This document shows, piece by piece, positions 1 to 7,432 of a DNA stretch of 34,278 nucleotides. The DNA lies in the NCBI GenBank assembly GCA_004375895.1, contig SOJW01000017.1, forward strand, positions 1 to 34,278, given 5' to 3'. Below the pieces are notes generated by a model that was not told the origin of the DNA, did not search any database, and worked only from the letters and a program-made list of their open reading frames with translations. The position numbers were made by a program, and so were the translations under genes. Each line of letters begins with the position of its first letter. Position 1 is the stretch's first letter. Origin of the DNA: Candidatus Stahliibacteriota bacterium. GTDB lineage: Bacteria > Hydrothermota > Tepidihabitantia > B3-TA06.

Positions 1-168
1 GTAGACGTTGCCTGCACCGTCTATTGCCATGGAAATGGCTCTATCCCAGCCGCTTGCTGGTCCGTCGTACCGGGCTACCCACTCTTCGGTGACCTGGGCT
101 GAAAGGGTGGTTGTAATAAGAAGCATCGCTATCCCTGCAAGGGATGCTTTAGCACGTTGTTTGGTCAT
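1..168 (-). CDS. SBBP beta-propeller secreted protein, N-terminal part
   Basis: This gene runs off the left edge of the window, so only its first 56 codons are visible. They encode a signal peptide (MTKQRAKASL followed by a hydrophobic stretch ending near SAQ) and then WVARYDGP...DRAISMAIDGAGNVY. That pattern is the opening of an SBBP (seven-bladed beta-propeller) repeat, in which a WVARY strand is followed by an AVD-x-xGNVYVTG strand. An AAGGAGGG Shine-Dalgarno sits just upstream of the ATG on the minus strand. Proteins of this type are exported and often end in a sorting domain, but the rest of this one is outside the window. The function is unknown beyond the fold. Confidence 0.75.
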   Translation of the reverse strand, partial: MTKQRAKASLAGIAMLLITTTLSAQVTEEWVARYDGPASGWDRAISMAIDGAGNVY

Positions 169-317
169 GCTCCCTCCTTGTTATTGTTATTCAATTTTAT
201 TTAAGCAATTTTCATGCCAAACCGGATCAAAAGATAAGCCGCTATATTACGTGAGATCTATTAGGAGCGTTCCTGAGAGAAGGCGAGAAAATTATCTAAA
301 AGGATAACACCAATTGA

Positions 318-860
318 TTAATCTTCCTCACGGAAGACAATGTGCCACTCGGCGTCTTCCTTTACGAGCGGGGTGTTTTCCTGTATCCTCACAAGGGGGA
401 TCTCGCCCCTATTCAATGCCTCGGTTTGGGCGCGGATCATGAAGAGGGCGTATTCGTGCCCTTCAAGCCCCAGGCGCTTGGCCTCGGCGTATGCCTCGTC
501 CTGGAACCACGACGGGTCCGGGAGCGTAAGGATAAGGGAGACGATCGCCTGCTTGCGTTGAACGGAGACGTTGCCTGCCTCTATCCGGGTGTTGGGGTAG
601 TAAGCCTTCCAGTATTCCTGAACCTCGAGGAGGTTGGATGGGCCGAACCCTACCTTTCGTGCGTACTCCCCGTAAGTAAGCGTCCCCCGACTTTTTTTAT
701 CCAGCATGTTGTATGCCTCTCGGGTTCTGCCGCGGTACAGGTAATTCCAGTATCGCTCTGCCCGTTGGCGCACGATTGGGGCCTCGTCCTCCTGCGGACA
801 TCCGGCAAGCACAACCGCAATAAGTGCCGCACCCGCAAGCAAAAGCAGATTACGCTTCAT
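318..860 (-). CDS. Lipoprotein, paralogue 1 of 3
   Basis: A 180-residue predicted lipoprotein. The signal peptide MKRNLLLLAG... ends in lipobox LAGC with Cys21 as the lipidation site. The mature part opens with a helical YW-x5-GR-x2-EAYNML-x3-SR motif shared with the two genes upstream of it, and has a hydrophobic strand (QAIVSLILTLPDP) in the middle. The arrangement recalls small NTF2-like lipoprotein domains, but I cannot assign a family. Its ATG overlaps the stop of the upstream paralogue (857-1414) by 4 bp, which indicates translational coupling in a three-gene operon. No clear terminator is visible between it and the SBBP gene. Confidence 0.85.
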   Translation of the reverse strand: MKRNLLLLAGAALIAVVLAGCPQEDEAPIVRQRAERYWNYLYRGRTREAYNMLDKKSRGTLTYGEYARKVGFGPSNLLEVQEYWKAYYPNTRIEAGNVSVQRKQAIVSLILTLPDPSWFQDEAYAEAKRLGLEGHEYALFMIRAQTEALNRGEIPLVRIQENTPLVKEDAEWHIVFREED

Positions 861-1414
861 TTCTCCTCCGGTTTGTATTCATATACAAGACGCCACCCGC
901 CGCACTCATATTGAAGTTTCAGGGAAAGATGCATCAGAAGCGTCATGTAGCGATGATCTTTCAGGGCGGACGCGAGTTTTCGCAGCAGCCAGTGTTTTCG
1001 GGCAAGCGAGTCGGAAGGCTCAAATAGGGAGTCGGCTTTGGGTGTAAGCTTTTCAACAAGCATCGGTAGGTCAGGCAGGGTGAGCAGAACGTCAACCCAG
1101 GCCGTGTCAGCGGTGATTTTAACCGTTCCCACGCTTACATCGCAGAGAGTGGTGTAGGTTTCCCAGAAGCTGTCCTTGACCGGGGAGTGGTCACGGCCGA
1201 AGGCTACCCTTTCCGCGAACTCATCTAAACTTATCCTGCGGCGGCTCTCTCGGGCAAGCATAGAGTAGGCCCTTTTTGCCTTCCCTGAGAATACAGCCTG
1301 CCAGTAGTCGGTGACCATAACCTCAGCGCTTTGCTTGTCCTTCTTGGCGCAACCCGAAACAAGCAGCGTTCCAAGAATCAAAAGCGCACCAACTACACGG
1401 GGGATATGCTTCAT
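857..1414 (-). CDS. Lipoprotein, paralogue 2 of 3
   Basis: A 185-residue predicted lipoprotein whose signal peptide ends in VSGC (Cys22). The mature region carries the same motif as its neighbours (DYWQAVFSGKAKRAYSML, then ESRRRISLDEFAERVAFG) and a strand with DVLLTLPDLP. It lies 31 nt downstream of paralogue 3 and overlaps paralogue 1 by 4 bp. No strong Shine-Dalgarno is visible before its ATG, so it may depend on translation from the upstream gene. The function is unknown. Confidence 0.83.
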   Translation of the reverse strand: MKHIPRVVGALLILGTLLVSGCAKKDKQSAEVMVTDYWQAVFSGKAKRAYSMLARESRRRISLDEFAERVAFGRDHSPVKDSFWETYTTLCDVSVGTVKITADTAWVDVLLTLPDLPMLVEKLTPKADSLFEPSDSLARKHWLLRKLASALKDHRYMTLLMHLSLKLQYECGGWRLVYEYKPEEK

Positions 1415-1445
1415 GACCCGAAGGATACAGCCAGGTGCTCGTTCG

Positions 1446-1979
1446 TCAACCCTCTCCGAATGCTAATCGCCACCGGTTATCTACAAGAACCCACCTCATC
1501 TTGAGCCGTAACTCCCGGGTGGGGAGGCGGTTTTCCTCAAGCGCTTTTGTCATCTGTGCTAGAATCCAGGCTTCTTCATCATCAACTTCAATCTCGCCGG
1601 AGGCCAACTGCGCCTGTAGGTCTGTCTGGAACGTTGCTAAAGCCAGCACGAGTAGTATGACGTGGACCGTGGCTTCCTTGCGCTTTGCCTCTATCCCAAG
1701 GATGGTTAGTTTTGCTTTTGAGGCAAAGTCCTCTCTGAACTCGTCAACTCCTTCGCCGTCAAGCGCTATGAACCTCATCGCCTCGCTGAACTCCTGGAGA
1801 GTAACGCTGGCCCGTGAGCTATCAGAAAGCATCCCGTATGCTTCTTGTATGTGGCCTTCAAGCACCGCCTGCCAGTATTTCTGGGTCAGTTCCTTAAGCA
1901 CGGGCTCTGGGTCTTCGCTACAGGTTACGAGTCCCAAAGCCACAATCCCCGCAAGCAGCAGCCAAATATTCCTCTTCAT
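1446..1979 (-). CDS. Lipoprotein, paralogue 3 of 3 (first in operon)
   Basis: A 177-residue predicted lipoprotein with signal peptide MKRNIWLLLAG... and lipobox LVTC (Cys20). The shared motif reads KYWQAVLEGHIQEAYGML, then SSRASVTLQEFSEAMRF, followed by a beta strand (EATVHVILLVLALA). TAGGAG lies 6 nt upstream of the ATG, and a promoter-like pair is at 2003-2030 on the minus strand, so this is the first gene of the operon. The three copies are clearly diverged at the protein level, so the duplications are not recent. The function is unknown. Confidence 0.85.
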   Translation of the reverse strand: MKRNIWLLLAGIVALGLVTCSEDPEPVLKELTQKYWQAVLEGHIQEAYGMLSDSSRASVTLQEFSEAMRFIALDGEGVDEFREDFASKAKLTILGIEAKRKEATVHVILLVLALATFQTDLQAQLASGEIEVDDEEAWILAQMTKALEENRLPTRELRLKMRWVLVDNRWRLAFGEG

Positions 1980-2002
1980 TGGTTTCTCCTAACGCTCTTG
2001 TT

Positions 2003-2030
2003 AAGATATGCGAACTTTGCTGGAAGTCAA
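2003..2030 (-). promoter_or_regulatory. Sigma70-like promoter of lipoprotein operon
   Basis: On the minus strand, TTGACT (2025-2030) and TATCTT (2003-2008) are separated by 16 nt. Transcription would begin near 1996, 17 nt before the ATG at 1979. The spacing matches eight other promoter-like pairs in this window. Confidence 0.6.
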
Positions 2031-2039
2031 GCATATGCA

Positions 2040-2224
2040 CCCCAAGCAAACGCTTCACGTTTGCTTGGGGACCCCGAAAATTTATGCTCCTTTTGCCCTT
2101 CGGGCAAAAGATCGCAATAAAGATAAGAACGAGGCAACCGATAGGTTCTTCTGCGATCTTTTCGCGCAAGCGAAAAGGAGCTTTTATTTGGGGTCCCCAT
2201 TCGAACGGTTCCGTTCGAATGGGG
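2040..2224. repeat. 185-bp nested palindromic element
   Basis: The left end is a perfect 13-bp hairpin (2040-2070, loop CTTCA) running into GGGGACCCC, followed by a 9-bp hairpin (2090-2110). The right end is the same arrangement inverted: an 8-bp hairpin (2158-2177), GGGGTCCCC, then a perfect 14-bp hairpin (2195-2224, loop TT). The centre holds two further inverted pairs, GATCGCA/TGCGATC and AAGAAC/GTTCTT. The two ends are related as inverted copies, but their stem sequences differ while pairing is kept. Related single copies occur at 3147, 17954, 18011, 18785, 20433 and 20617. The plus strand is open as an ORF through it, but that is probably incidental. Confidence 0.85.
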
Positions 2225-2245
2225 TATTAATTCGTCAGGTTTCTA

Positions 2246-2273
2246 TTGTGTTCTTCACAAACCGCATCACAAT
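2246..2273 (+). promoter_or_regulatory. Weak promoter candidate for particle operon
   Basis: TTGTGT (2246-2251) and CACAAT (2268-2273) are separated by 16 nt upstream of the first structural gene. Both hexamers match the consensus poorly. This is proposed only because the spacing equals that of the better promoters in the window. Confidence 0.25.
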
Positions 2274-2305
2274 ATGATCATGTTAAAGAGGAAGGAGGTC
2301 AGTGG

Positions 2306-3100
2306 ATGACTCCTAAAAAAACACAACTAACGCCGCTTGAGGAGCTTAGCTTTGCCCCCACGGATTATCCCTGGGACGCACAGGCGGCAGCGAAGCGTCT
2401 CGAGGAGGCTTTCGGTTGGGCAGCGCTTGCGGCTTACTCCCTCTGGATCGACACCTCAGCCGATTCGGAGTCCTTCGAGGCCTACCCGATGCTTGTGGTC
2501 GATCTGGTGGATGGCGAGCCGTGCGTGGTCCCTGCAGCACTCAAGGCTGCCAGCGAAGCCCTGACCGATCTCGACGAGGAGACGCGGAGCGCGGTTGAGG
2601 ATCGCCTGGACGCTCTAAAGAAACGTCTGGCTCAAATAGAGAAGGCCAGCCAGGAATCACAGACCGCGACTACCGATGCGGGTACTGAAGAGGCAGAAGA
2701 TGCAAAGAGTGAAGCGGAGCCTCAACGCGAAAGCCAGGTCGATCGGGGTCCCCGAGCGAACGCGGAGTCCTCGGTTGGGGTAAAGCAGGCCGAGCGTTTG
2801 GAGGCTGCGGAGCGAATCGTTGATCGCCTGGCCGCTAAAGGTAGTCTCTTGCCTGCCTGGGGGCACGATGCCCTGGTGGGCTTCATCGCCGGACTCTCAG
2901 ATGAGAAGAGCCTTTCGGATGAGGGCTTTGAGCCGATCTCTCCGCTGGAGTTCTTCATCGGTCTCATCGAGTCCTTGCCCGCGCTTGTTCCGCTCTCCGA
3001 GTTTGCTTCTCCCCAGGCTCGTGTGGATAACTCCTTTGAGGCGTTGGGCCGCAGGATAGCGGCAAGTATAAAACACAGCGCTGTGCAGCGCGAGGTCTAA
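2306..3100 (+). CDS. Phage head scaffold/protease-associated protein
   Basis: 264 residues from the ATG at 2306, which has GGAGG 7-8 nt upstream; an ATG at 2246 is in frame but lacks a Shine-Dalgarno. The N-terminal region (DYPWDAQAAAKRL, then AYSLWIDTSADSESFEAYPM, VVDLVDGEP and a VPAALKAAS helix) resembles a domain I recall from phage prohead-protease/scaffold proteins: a WDxxAAxxRL helix, an LWYD strand, a KLPIADVIDGE-like strand and a VPRAVFAA helix. A highly charged Glu/Gln/Ala linker (about residues 110-150) and a helical C-terminus follow. It sits directly before the decoration and capsid genes, where scaffolds are usually encoded. I see no protease catalytic triad. The family match is from memory and unverified. 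Confidence 0.6.
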   Translation: MTPKKTQLTPLEELSFAPTDYPWDAQAAAKRLEEAFGWAALAAYSLWIDTSADSESFEAYPMLVVDLVDGEPCVVPAALKAASEALTDLDEETRSAVEDRLDALKKRLAQIEKASQESQTATTDAGTEEAEDAKSEAEPQRESQVDRGPRANAESSVGVKQAERLEAAERIVDRLAAKGSLLPAWGHDALVGFIAGLSDEKSLSDEGFEPISPLEFFIGLIESLPALVPLSEFASPQARVDNSFEALGRRIAASIKHSAVQREV

Positions 3101-3102
3101 AG

Positions 3103-3183
3103 ATGACACAGCGCTATCAAGAAAAAACTCTACCCCTAAATGGGGTCCCCGCGAGAAAACAAAGTTTTCTCGTGGGGTGTTAA
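3103..3183 (+). other. 26-codon leader ORF before decoration gene
   Basis: This short ORF begins 2 nt after the previous stop with a GAGG 7 nt upstream and ends 12 nt before the decoration-protein ATG. Its start, MTQRYQEKTLPL, shares M1, Tyr5, Pro11 and Leu12 with MPESYGVTETPL of the next gene. After that it reads through the hairpin element at 3147-3177. It may be a decayed copy of the gene start or a translated leader. Confidence 0.4.
3147..3177. repeat. Hairpin element copy (GGGGTCCCC type)
   Basis: A 14-bp stem runs from CCCCGCGAGAAAAC to GTTTTCTCGTGGGG with loop AAA and one G-U pair. GGGGTCCCC spans its left edge (3142-3150). The AAAGGAGG ribosome binding site of the decoration gene follows a few bases later, so the hairpin lies in the 5' leader of that gene. 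Confidence 0.8.
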
Positions 3184-3195
3184 AGGAGGTTCTAG

Positions 3196-4131
3196 ATGCC
3201 TGAAAGCTACGGAGTAACAGAGACCCCTCTGACTCAGGACAAGCTCCTGTCGGGCGACCATCCCCGGGTGGAGCTGCCTGTTACTATTGCAAGCGGTGCG
3301 GGGGAGCTTTCCAGAGGAGCGCTTCTGGGACGCAAGACCTCGGACGGCAAGTACGCTCCCATAACACCCGGCACTACCTATGAGGACGAGGATATAGGTA
3401 CCGGCACCGGTTCCCAGACCGATTTTCTCGACATATCCCTGGTAAATCCGGGAGTCAAGCCCGGATCGTTCACAGCCACAGCAAAGATAAACAACGACCC
3501 TGTCACATACGAGACGTTTTCCGATAATGGCGACGGGACACTGGCTTCAGACAACGGCGGCACCGGTAAGATTAACTACGCGGAAGGTAAGGTAGTAGAG
3601 CTTAAGTTTGGCACCGCGCCACTAAATGGCGAAGATATTCTAGCCACCTACATCGGCTCTCTTACCGCTCACACCGGCGAAGATATCGAGACCGACGCCG
3701 ATGGCAACCAGAAGGAGTGGAGGAAGTTCCTTTCCTACACCAAGGTCATCGAAAGGACTGTTCGCATCTACACTAATGAAGACCCCGCCAAGGTTCTGCG
3801 CGACGATGGACACGGTAACTTGGTAGGCACGGACGGCCGCGGTTCTATCAACTATGAGACTGGCGAGATCGAAATCGAGTTCGACAATGCACCCGAACTC
3901 CACTCTACCATCGATGCCGACTACTGCTCCACCGACGGCACCCACATATGCCGCGCCATCCTTGCCCGAGACATAGACGCCACATCCGAGGACGTCAATA
4001 CCATCGGCTACGTACACGGCGTGTTCAACCCCGAAGGGGTCGGCTGGCCCACCGGCACATCGGCGACCCAGAAGCAAGAGATTGCCCGCGACTGCCAAGA
4101 GCGCGGCATCTACTTCAAATTCAGTCTCTAG
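3196..4131 (+). CDS. Head decoration protein (lambda gpD-like) with inserted domains
   Basis: 311 residues. Residues 11-56 (LLSGDHPRVELPVTIASG, then LSRGALLGRKTSDGKYAPI) match the lambda gpD-type decoration family that stabilises capsids, and the fold resumes near 248-311 (ICRAILARDIDAT...). Between them lie two copies of a beta-rich domain (about 68-155 and 180-244). Its signature is GDGxL, then GxINYxxG, then an F-xx-AP turn and a closing Y strand. Usual decoration proteins are 110-130 residues, so the insertions more than double the size and would probably project from the capsid. The same domain recurs in the sheath and in a baseplate protein here. AAAGGAGG precedes the ATG, and the major capsid gene follows after 10 nt. 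Confidence 0.8.
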   Translation: MPESYGVTETPLTQDKLLSGDHPRVELPVTIASGAGELSRGALLGRKTSDGKYAPITPGTTYEDEDIGTGTGSQTDFLDISLVNPGVKPGSFTATAKINNDPVTYETFSDNGDGTLASDNGGTGKINYAEGKVVELKFGTAPLNGEDILATYIGSLTAHTGEDIETDADGNQKEWRKFLSYTKVIERTVRIYTNEDPAKVLRDDGHGNLVGTDGRGSINYETGEIEIEFDNAPELHSTIDADYCSTDGTHICRAILARDIDATSEDVNTIGYVHGVFNPEGVGWPTGTSATQKQEIARDCQERGIYFKFSL

Positions 4132-4141
4132 GAGGTAGGAA

Positions 4142-5170
4142 ATGGCTGATCTATTTCACTGGCGTGCACTGACCACCGCCATCAACGAAATACCTGCTGC
4201 ACCATCGTTCCTTACTGATAAGGTGTTTAAGACCAAGGTTCAGGCTTTGGCCGAGGAGATAGACGTTGACGTGGTGATCGGCGGGAAACGCCTGGCTCCG
4301 TTCGTCTCACCGGTCGAGGGCGGCATCGTCGTTGCCGAGCTTGCCCGCAAGATGCAGTCGGTTCGTGCCCCGCGCCTTCGCCCCAAGAAGGTGCTGGCCG
4401 CAAACGATCTACTCTCGGTTCGCTCACCCGGAGCAGCACTCTACCTCGGAGAAGGCGGGATAGACGAATACAAGAACCAGCGCATCGGTGTTGAACTTTC
4501 AGACCTTAAGAACATGATCGTCCGCACCACCGAGTGGATGGCCTCCCAGGCCCTTCAGGGTGAGTTGATCGTTTCCCAGGAGAACATCGAGTTCAAGATA
4601 GACTACCTGTTGCCGGAGAGCCACAAGCCTGCCCTTACCACGGGCAACTACTGGGACGAGACAACCTCCGAGAACTCCGATCCTGTACAGGACATCCTCA
4701 CCTGGAAGCGGCTCATCTCTTCGGACACCGGCTACTCGGCTGACGTGGCCATCGCCGGCACCGACGCGATTGACGCCCTGTTGGGTCACTCCAAGGTGCG
4801 CGAGATTCTCAACTACCGCCACTTCAACGTGGGCGAGATATCGGTGGGGCGCTCCAACTACATCGGTCGTTTGGTGGGTGTGGACATCTACGAATACGAC
4901 GCTACCTACACCGACTCTGCGGGCGCAAGCCAGAACTTCATCGATCCGAAATCCTTCATCATGGTGGCCTCCGATGGTCCGTTCCGCATGCACTACGCGT
5001 TGGTCTACGACCTGGACAACGCAGTTGCCGTGGCCCAGCCCTTCTTTGCAAAGAGCTGGACCGAGGCCGATCCATCAATGCTCTGGCTTCTGGCCGAGTC
5101 CCGTCCCCTGCCCGTTCCCCACTGGCCCGAGTGTATCGTTTACTGCGAGTCAGTAATCGCACCTGAATAA
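4142..5170 (+). CDS. Major capsid protein, lambda gpE family
   Basis: 342 residues, close to the usual 340-350 of the Phage_cap_E family (HK97 fold). Family-like features are the N-terminal FHWRALTTAINEIPAAPSFL segment, GGKRLAPFVSP, the central region with RTTEWMASQAL, and the conserved C-terminal stretch with FFAKSWTEADPSMLWLLAES and RPLPVPHWPE. Hexamers and pentamers of this protein would form the head shell around the decoration protein encoded just upstream. GGAGG lies before the ATG. The stop TAA shares its last base with the ATG of the next gene (5170), a coupled junction. Confidence 0.9.
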   Translation: MADLFHWRALTTAINEIPAAPSFLTDKVFKTKVQALAEEIDVDVVIGGKRLAPFVSPVEGGIVVAELARKMQSVRAPRLRPKKVLAANDLLSVRSPGAALYLGEGGIDEYKNQRIGVELSDLKNMIVRTTEWMASQALQGELIVSQENIEFKIDYLLPESHKPALTTGNYWDETTSENSDPVQDILTWKRLISSDTGYSADVAIAGTDAIDALLGHSKVREILNYRHFNVGEISVGRSNYIGRLVGVDIYEYDATYTDSAGASQNFIDPKSFIMVASDGPFRMHYALVYDLDNAVAVAQPFFAKSWTEADPSMLWLLAESRPLPVPHWPECIVYCESVIAPE

Positions 5171-5355
5171 TGACTGCCAAGACTTCTCGAACGTCCCGCG
5201 CTGTACGTACCTATAAGGTTCAGTTCCTGCGACCGGTGAAGATGGGGGGACGCTGGTATCTTCCAGGCGAAGAGGCTTTGCTCTCGGCTAAGATCGCGCG
5301 GGAGTTCGTCAAGCGCGGGCTCGTCGAGAAGCTGAAAGATTCTCGTGGGGGATAA
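5170..5355 (+). CDS. Small phage head protein
   Basis: 61 residues, starting on the last base of the capsid stop codon and ending 1 nt before the next gene's ATG, so it lies in a tight coupled series. The sequence contains VQFLRPVKMGGRWYLPGEEA, then a helix with AREFVKRGLVEKL. This looks like a short beta hairpin plus helix found in small phage head proteins next to capsid genes. I do not recognise a named family. A role in the capsid or in head-tail joining is inferred only from position. Confidence 0.65.
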   Translation: MTAKTSRTSRAVRTYKVQFLRPVKMGGRWYLPGEEALLSAKIAREFVKRGLVEKLKDSRGG

Positions 5356-5356
5356 A

Positions 5357-5797
5357 ATGAGATATCTCACAGTAGACGAAGTAAAGGCCGCTGTTCCCAC
5401 AGACGTTCTGGCTAGACTCACCGACGATGATGTCTCACACTCGATCACCGAGAAGGTCATAGACGATACAAAGATCGAGACCGCGATACTCTGGGCCGAG
5501 GCCTACGTTGATGCACAGCTTGCAAAGCGCTACATCGTGCCATTGGATTTTACCGCAATTCAATCCGAGGGTGCCCGAAATCTGGTGAAGGAGGCCTCAC
5601 TTCAGATGACCGTCTATCGGCTTTACGCACGGGTTGAACAGGAAGGAATCGCCAAGGACAAGCGCGAGCTTGCCGACCGCACCCTTACCGACCTTGCCTC
5701 GGGCAAGATAGAGCTTGCAGGAGCCGAGGAGCGCGCCCGCGAACGCATCCGCTATAAGGCGCCAAAGCCGCGGTTTTCCGTGAATAAAGAGGATTGA
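5357..5797 (+). CDS. Head-tail connector, DUF1320/Mu gp36-like
   Basis: 146 residues from the ATG at 5357; a GTG at 5345 is in frame but overlaps the previous gene. MRYLTVDEVKAAVP, the helix IETAILWAEAYVDAQLAKRY followed by IVPLDF, and a C-terminal helix ending TDLASGKIEL match the all-helical DUF1320 family (Mu gp36), which lies between capsid and tail genes and is thought to act at the head-tail connector. Order and spacing agree. GTGGGGGAT upstream can act as the ribosome binding site. Confidence 0.75.
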   Translation: MRYLTVDEVKAAVPTDVLARLTDDDVSHSITEKVIDDTKIETAILWAEAYVDAQLAKRYIVPLDFTAIQSEGARNLVKEASLQMTVYRLYARVEQEGIAKDKRELADRTLTDLASGKIELAGAEERARERIRYKAPKPRFSVNKED

Positions 5798-5801
5798 CCT
5801 T

Positions 5802-6104
5802 ATGGAACGCCACGAGAGTCAAAATCGCTATGGCTTTTTGAGGATGCCCGGCCGTCTCCCAGAGACGAAAGGTTTGCATCTGGCAGGTCTGAGTTCCCCT
5901 CCCCTGGTGGGAGGGGATAAAGGGGAGGGGGATTACCCCCACCCTACCCTCCCCCATCAAGGGGGAGGTGGCTGGACGGCTAAAGCAACGAGTAAGGCTG
6001 CCAGGATGATACATCCAGAGAACATCTTCCGCTCGGGTCAGATAGCCGGATCGCATCCGGGGTCCACGCAAGAGCGCGGAGCGACCTTGTGGGGTGTCTT
6101 ATGA
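5802..6104 (+). pseudogene. Small ORF interrupted by GC-rich repeat
   Basis: A 100-codon frame between the connector and the next structural gene. Its stop overlaps the next ATG (ATGA at 6101-6104), which is typical of a genuine operon gene. Its middle third is translated from an interspersed palindromic repeat (5895-5970) and yields a Pro/Gly-rich stretch (PPLVGGDKGEG). The flanks (MERHESQNRYGFLRMPGR and PENIFRSGQIAGSHPG) match nothing I recognise. Either a small head-tail gene has been invaded by the repeat with the frame kept open, or the ORF is spurious. Confidence 0.4.
5895..5970. repeat. GC-rich palindromic repeat, copy 1
   Basis: Two hairpins: TCCCCTCCC with GGTGGGAGGGG, and CCTCCCCC-ATCAA-GGGGGAGG, joined by a GGGATAAAGGGGAGGGGGATTA-type spacer broken across 5911-5935. 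Almost the same unit recurs at 18639-18715, with shorter relatives at 17922 and 22711 and a looser one near 34170. This kind of repeat is scattered through many bacterial chromosomes. Confidence 0.8.
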
Positions 6105-6994
6105 GTCTTCCCTATGGACCGATTATGCGCGGGCTTGCAGTCTCCTGGTGCTACGACCGGGTCGAGGAAGGCCTGACCGCACTGGAAAACCCGTTCCAGG
6201 CCATGGTCTTTGCACAGGGCTCACGGGTCGTGGGCCGGGAGCGGCTTGACCCACGCGCGGTAACCCTGAGCCAGGGGCCAACCGCGGTACTGCACGTGAG
6301 CTCGATTGCCCTTGCCAACGCGAAAGGCTACGGCGGGCCGGAGGTCATCTACAGGAATGGAGATGGCAGCATCGTACATACAGGGACCGGAACCGAGGAG
6401 GTTTCACTCACCGGCACACACTCCGGTAACAACTCCTACGTGATAGAGATCACCGAGTCAGGCGAGGTTGGCTCCGGCGGCAAATATGAGCTTCGCAAGA
6501 CCCCGTGGACAGGTTCCGCGTGGGGTACCGAAGAGGTAGTTTCCTCCGGCCCCATCCCCACCGAGGACGGCAAGATAGACGTGGGAAACGGTTCTACCTT
6601 CTCCTTCACCTTGGATGAAGAGGTGGTTGCGGGCGACACCTACGCCTGGGAAACCGAGGCCTACAAGGTTACCAACCAGCAGATTCGCAACGCAACCGTG
6701 TCCATCTCAGCACATATCTACGCCCAGAACGAGGAAGAGGTAATCGGTTCAGGCGGATACTTTGACCAGCTGATGCTCATGTTCCACAGAAAAACCCTGG
6801 CGGCGGAGCTCTACGACGGCCATTATGAAACGGTCACGGAAGAGATGACGGGCATGAGCGTTGCTCCTGAAATCGACGGAGAACAGACCACCTATCGCAT
6901 AACCGTGTCTCTGCATTACGAGGGCAAGGTGTTCATGGCCGAGGTCTCGCCCTTGATCACGAGGATGGAATACGATGAACCGGACATCCCTTAA
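6101..6994 (+). CDS. Structural protein before sheath, tail-terminator-like
   Basis: 297 residues from the ATG at 6101. The terminal parts (1-75 and 190-297) look like one domain: MRGLAVSWCYDRVEEGL, then strands with QQIRNATVSISAHIYAQN, TTYRITVSLHYEG and VFMAEVSP. This resembles tail-completion or tail-terminator proteins (Mu gp37 region). Residues about 94-188 form an inserted beta domain (YVIEITESGEVGSGGKYEL ... W ... F-x-L ... VAGDTYAWE) that also occurs in the sheath protein at residues 108-206. It lies between the connector gene and the sheath, as expected for a head-tail joining protein. The function is inferred from order. Confidence 0.6.
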   Translation: MSLPYGPIMRGLAVSWCYDRVEEGLTALENPFQAMVFAQGSRVVGRERLDPRAVTLSQGPTAVLHVSSIALANAKGYGGPEVIYRNGDGSIVHTGTGTEEVSLTGTHSGNNSYVIEITESGEVGSGGKYELRKTPWTGSAWGTEEVVSSGPIPTEDGKIDVGNGSTFSFTLDEEVVAGDTYAWETEAYKVTNQQIRNATVSISAHIYAQNEEEVIGSGGYFDQLMLMFHRKTLAAELYDGHYETVTEEMTGMSVAPEIDGEQTTYRITVSLHYEGKVFMAEVSPLITRMEYDEPDIP

Positions 6995-7039
6995 GAACGA
7001 GGGGAGAGGATGAATAGAACAACGAAAGGAGGAAAAGCT

Positions 7040-7429
7040 ATGGCAGAAGAAGATCGCTACAGCGTGGCGGAATTCGCAAGGCGCTACAAGCTTTCGGAAA
7101 AAGAGCTGCCGGCGTTTTGCGAGCTTATGGGGGTGAGCCAAGACACCGTTCTTACCCGGGAGGAGTTCAAAGGCATGCTTGCCCGTTTTGAATCCTCCGG
7201 GGGCGTTGAGGAACCCCCACAACCAACCCAAGAGCCTCAGAGAGAGGTCAAGGAGGAAGAAGTGGCTAAAGAAAAGAAGCAGCCTCTCAGCCGGTGGGCG
7301 CAGGAGCGAAAGCTGACGCGCCCGCGCGTAGCGGTGCTCAAAAACGCCATGGGCTGGGATGAGCAGTCAAAGATCACCGAGACTGAACTTCAGGCCGCAA
7401 TCAACAAACACCTTCTCAACAAGGAGTAA
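7040..7429 (+). CDS. Small phage protein with duplicated helical domain
   Basis: 129 residues from the ATG at 7040, which follows AAAGGAGG; upstream in-frame codons lack a site. The protein is two copies of one helical motif (about 8-46 and 83-121) joined by an acidic/Pro/Gln linker. The copies align without gaps over 39 residues as FARRYKLS...LMG...LTREEF against WAQERKLT...AMG...ITETEL. The shape resembles a small helix-turn-helix or SAP-like unit. It lies 3 nt before the sheath gene, where Mu encodes gp38. No function is assigned. Confidence 0.7.
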   Translation: MAEEDRYSVAEFARRYKLSEKELPAFCELMGVSQDTVLTREEFKGMLARFESSGGVEEPPQPTQEPQREVKEEEVAKEKKQPLSRWAQERKLTRPRVAVLKNAMGWDEQSKITETELQAAINKHLLNKE

Positions 7430-7432
7430 CAG

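Noticed and set aside
2008-2277. 89-codon ORF across the palindromic element
   Set aside because: It is an open frame through hairpins, with no convincing product; only its MHPKQTL start is mentioned as a possible duplication.
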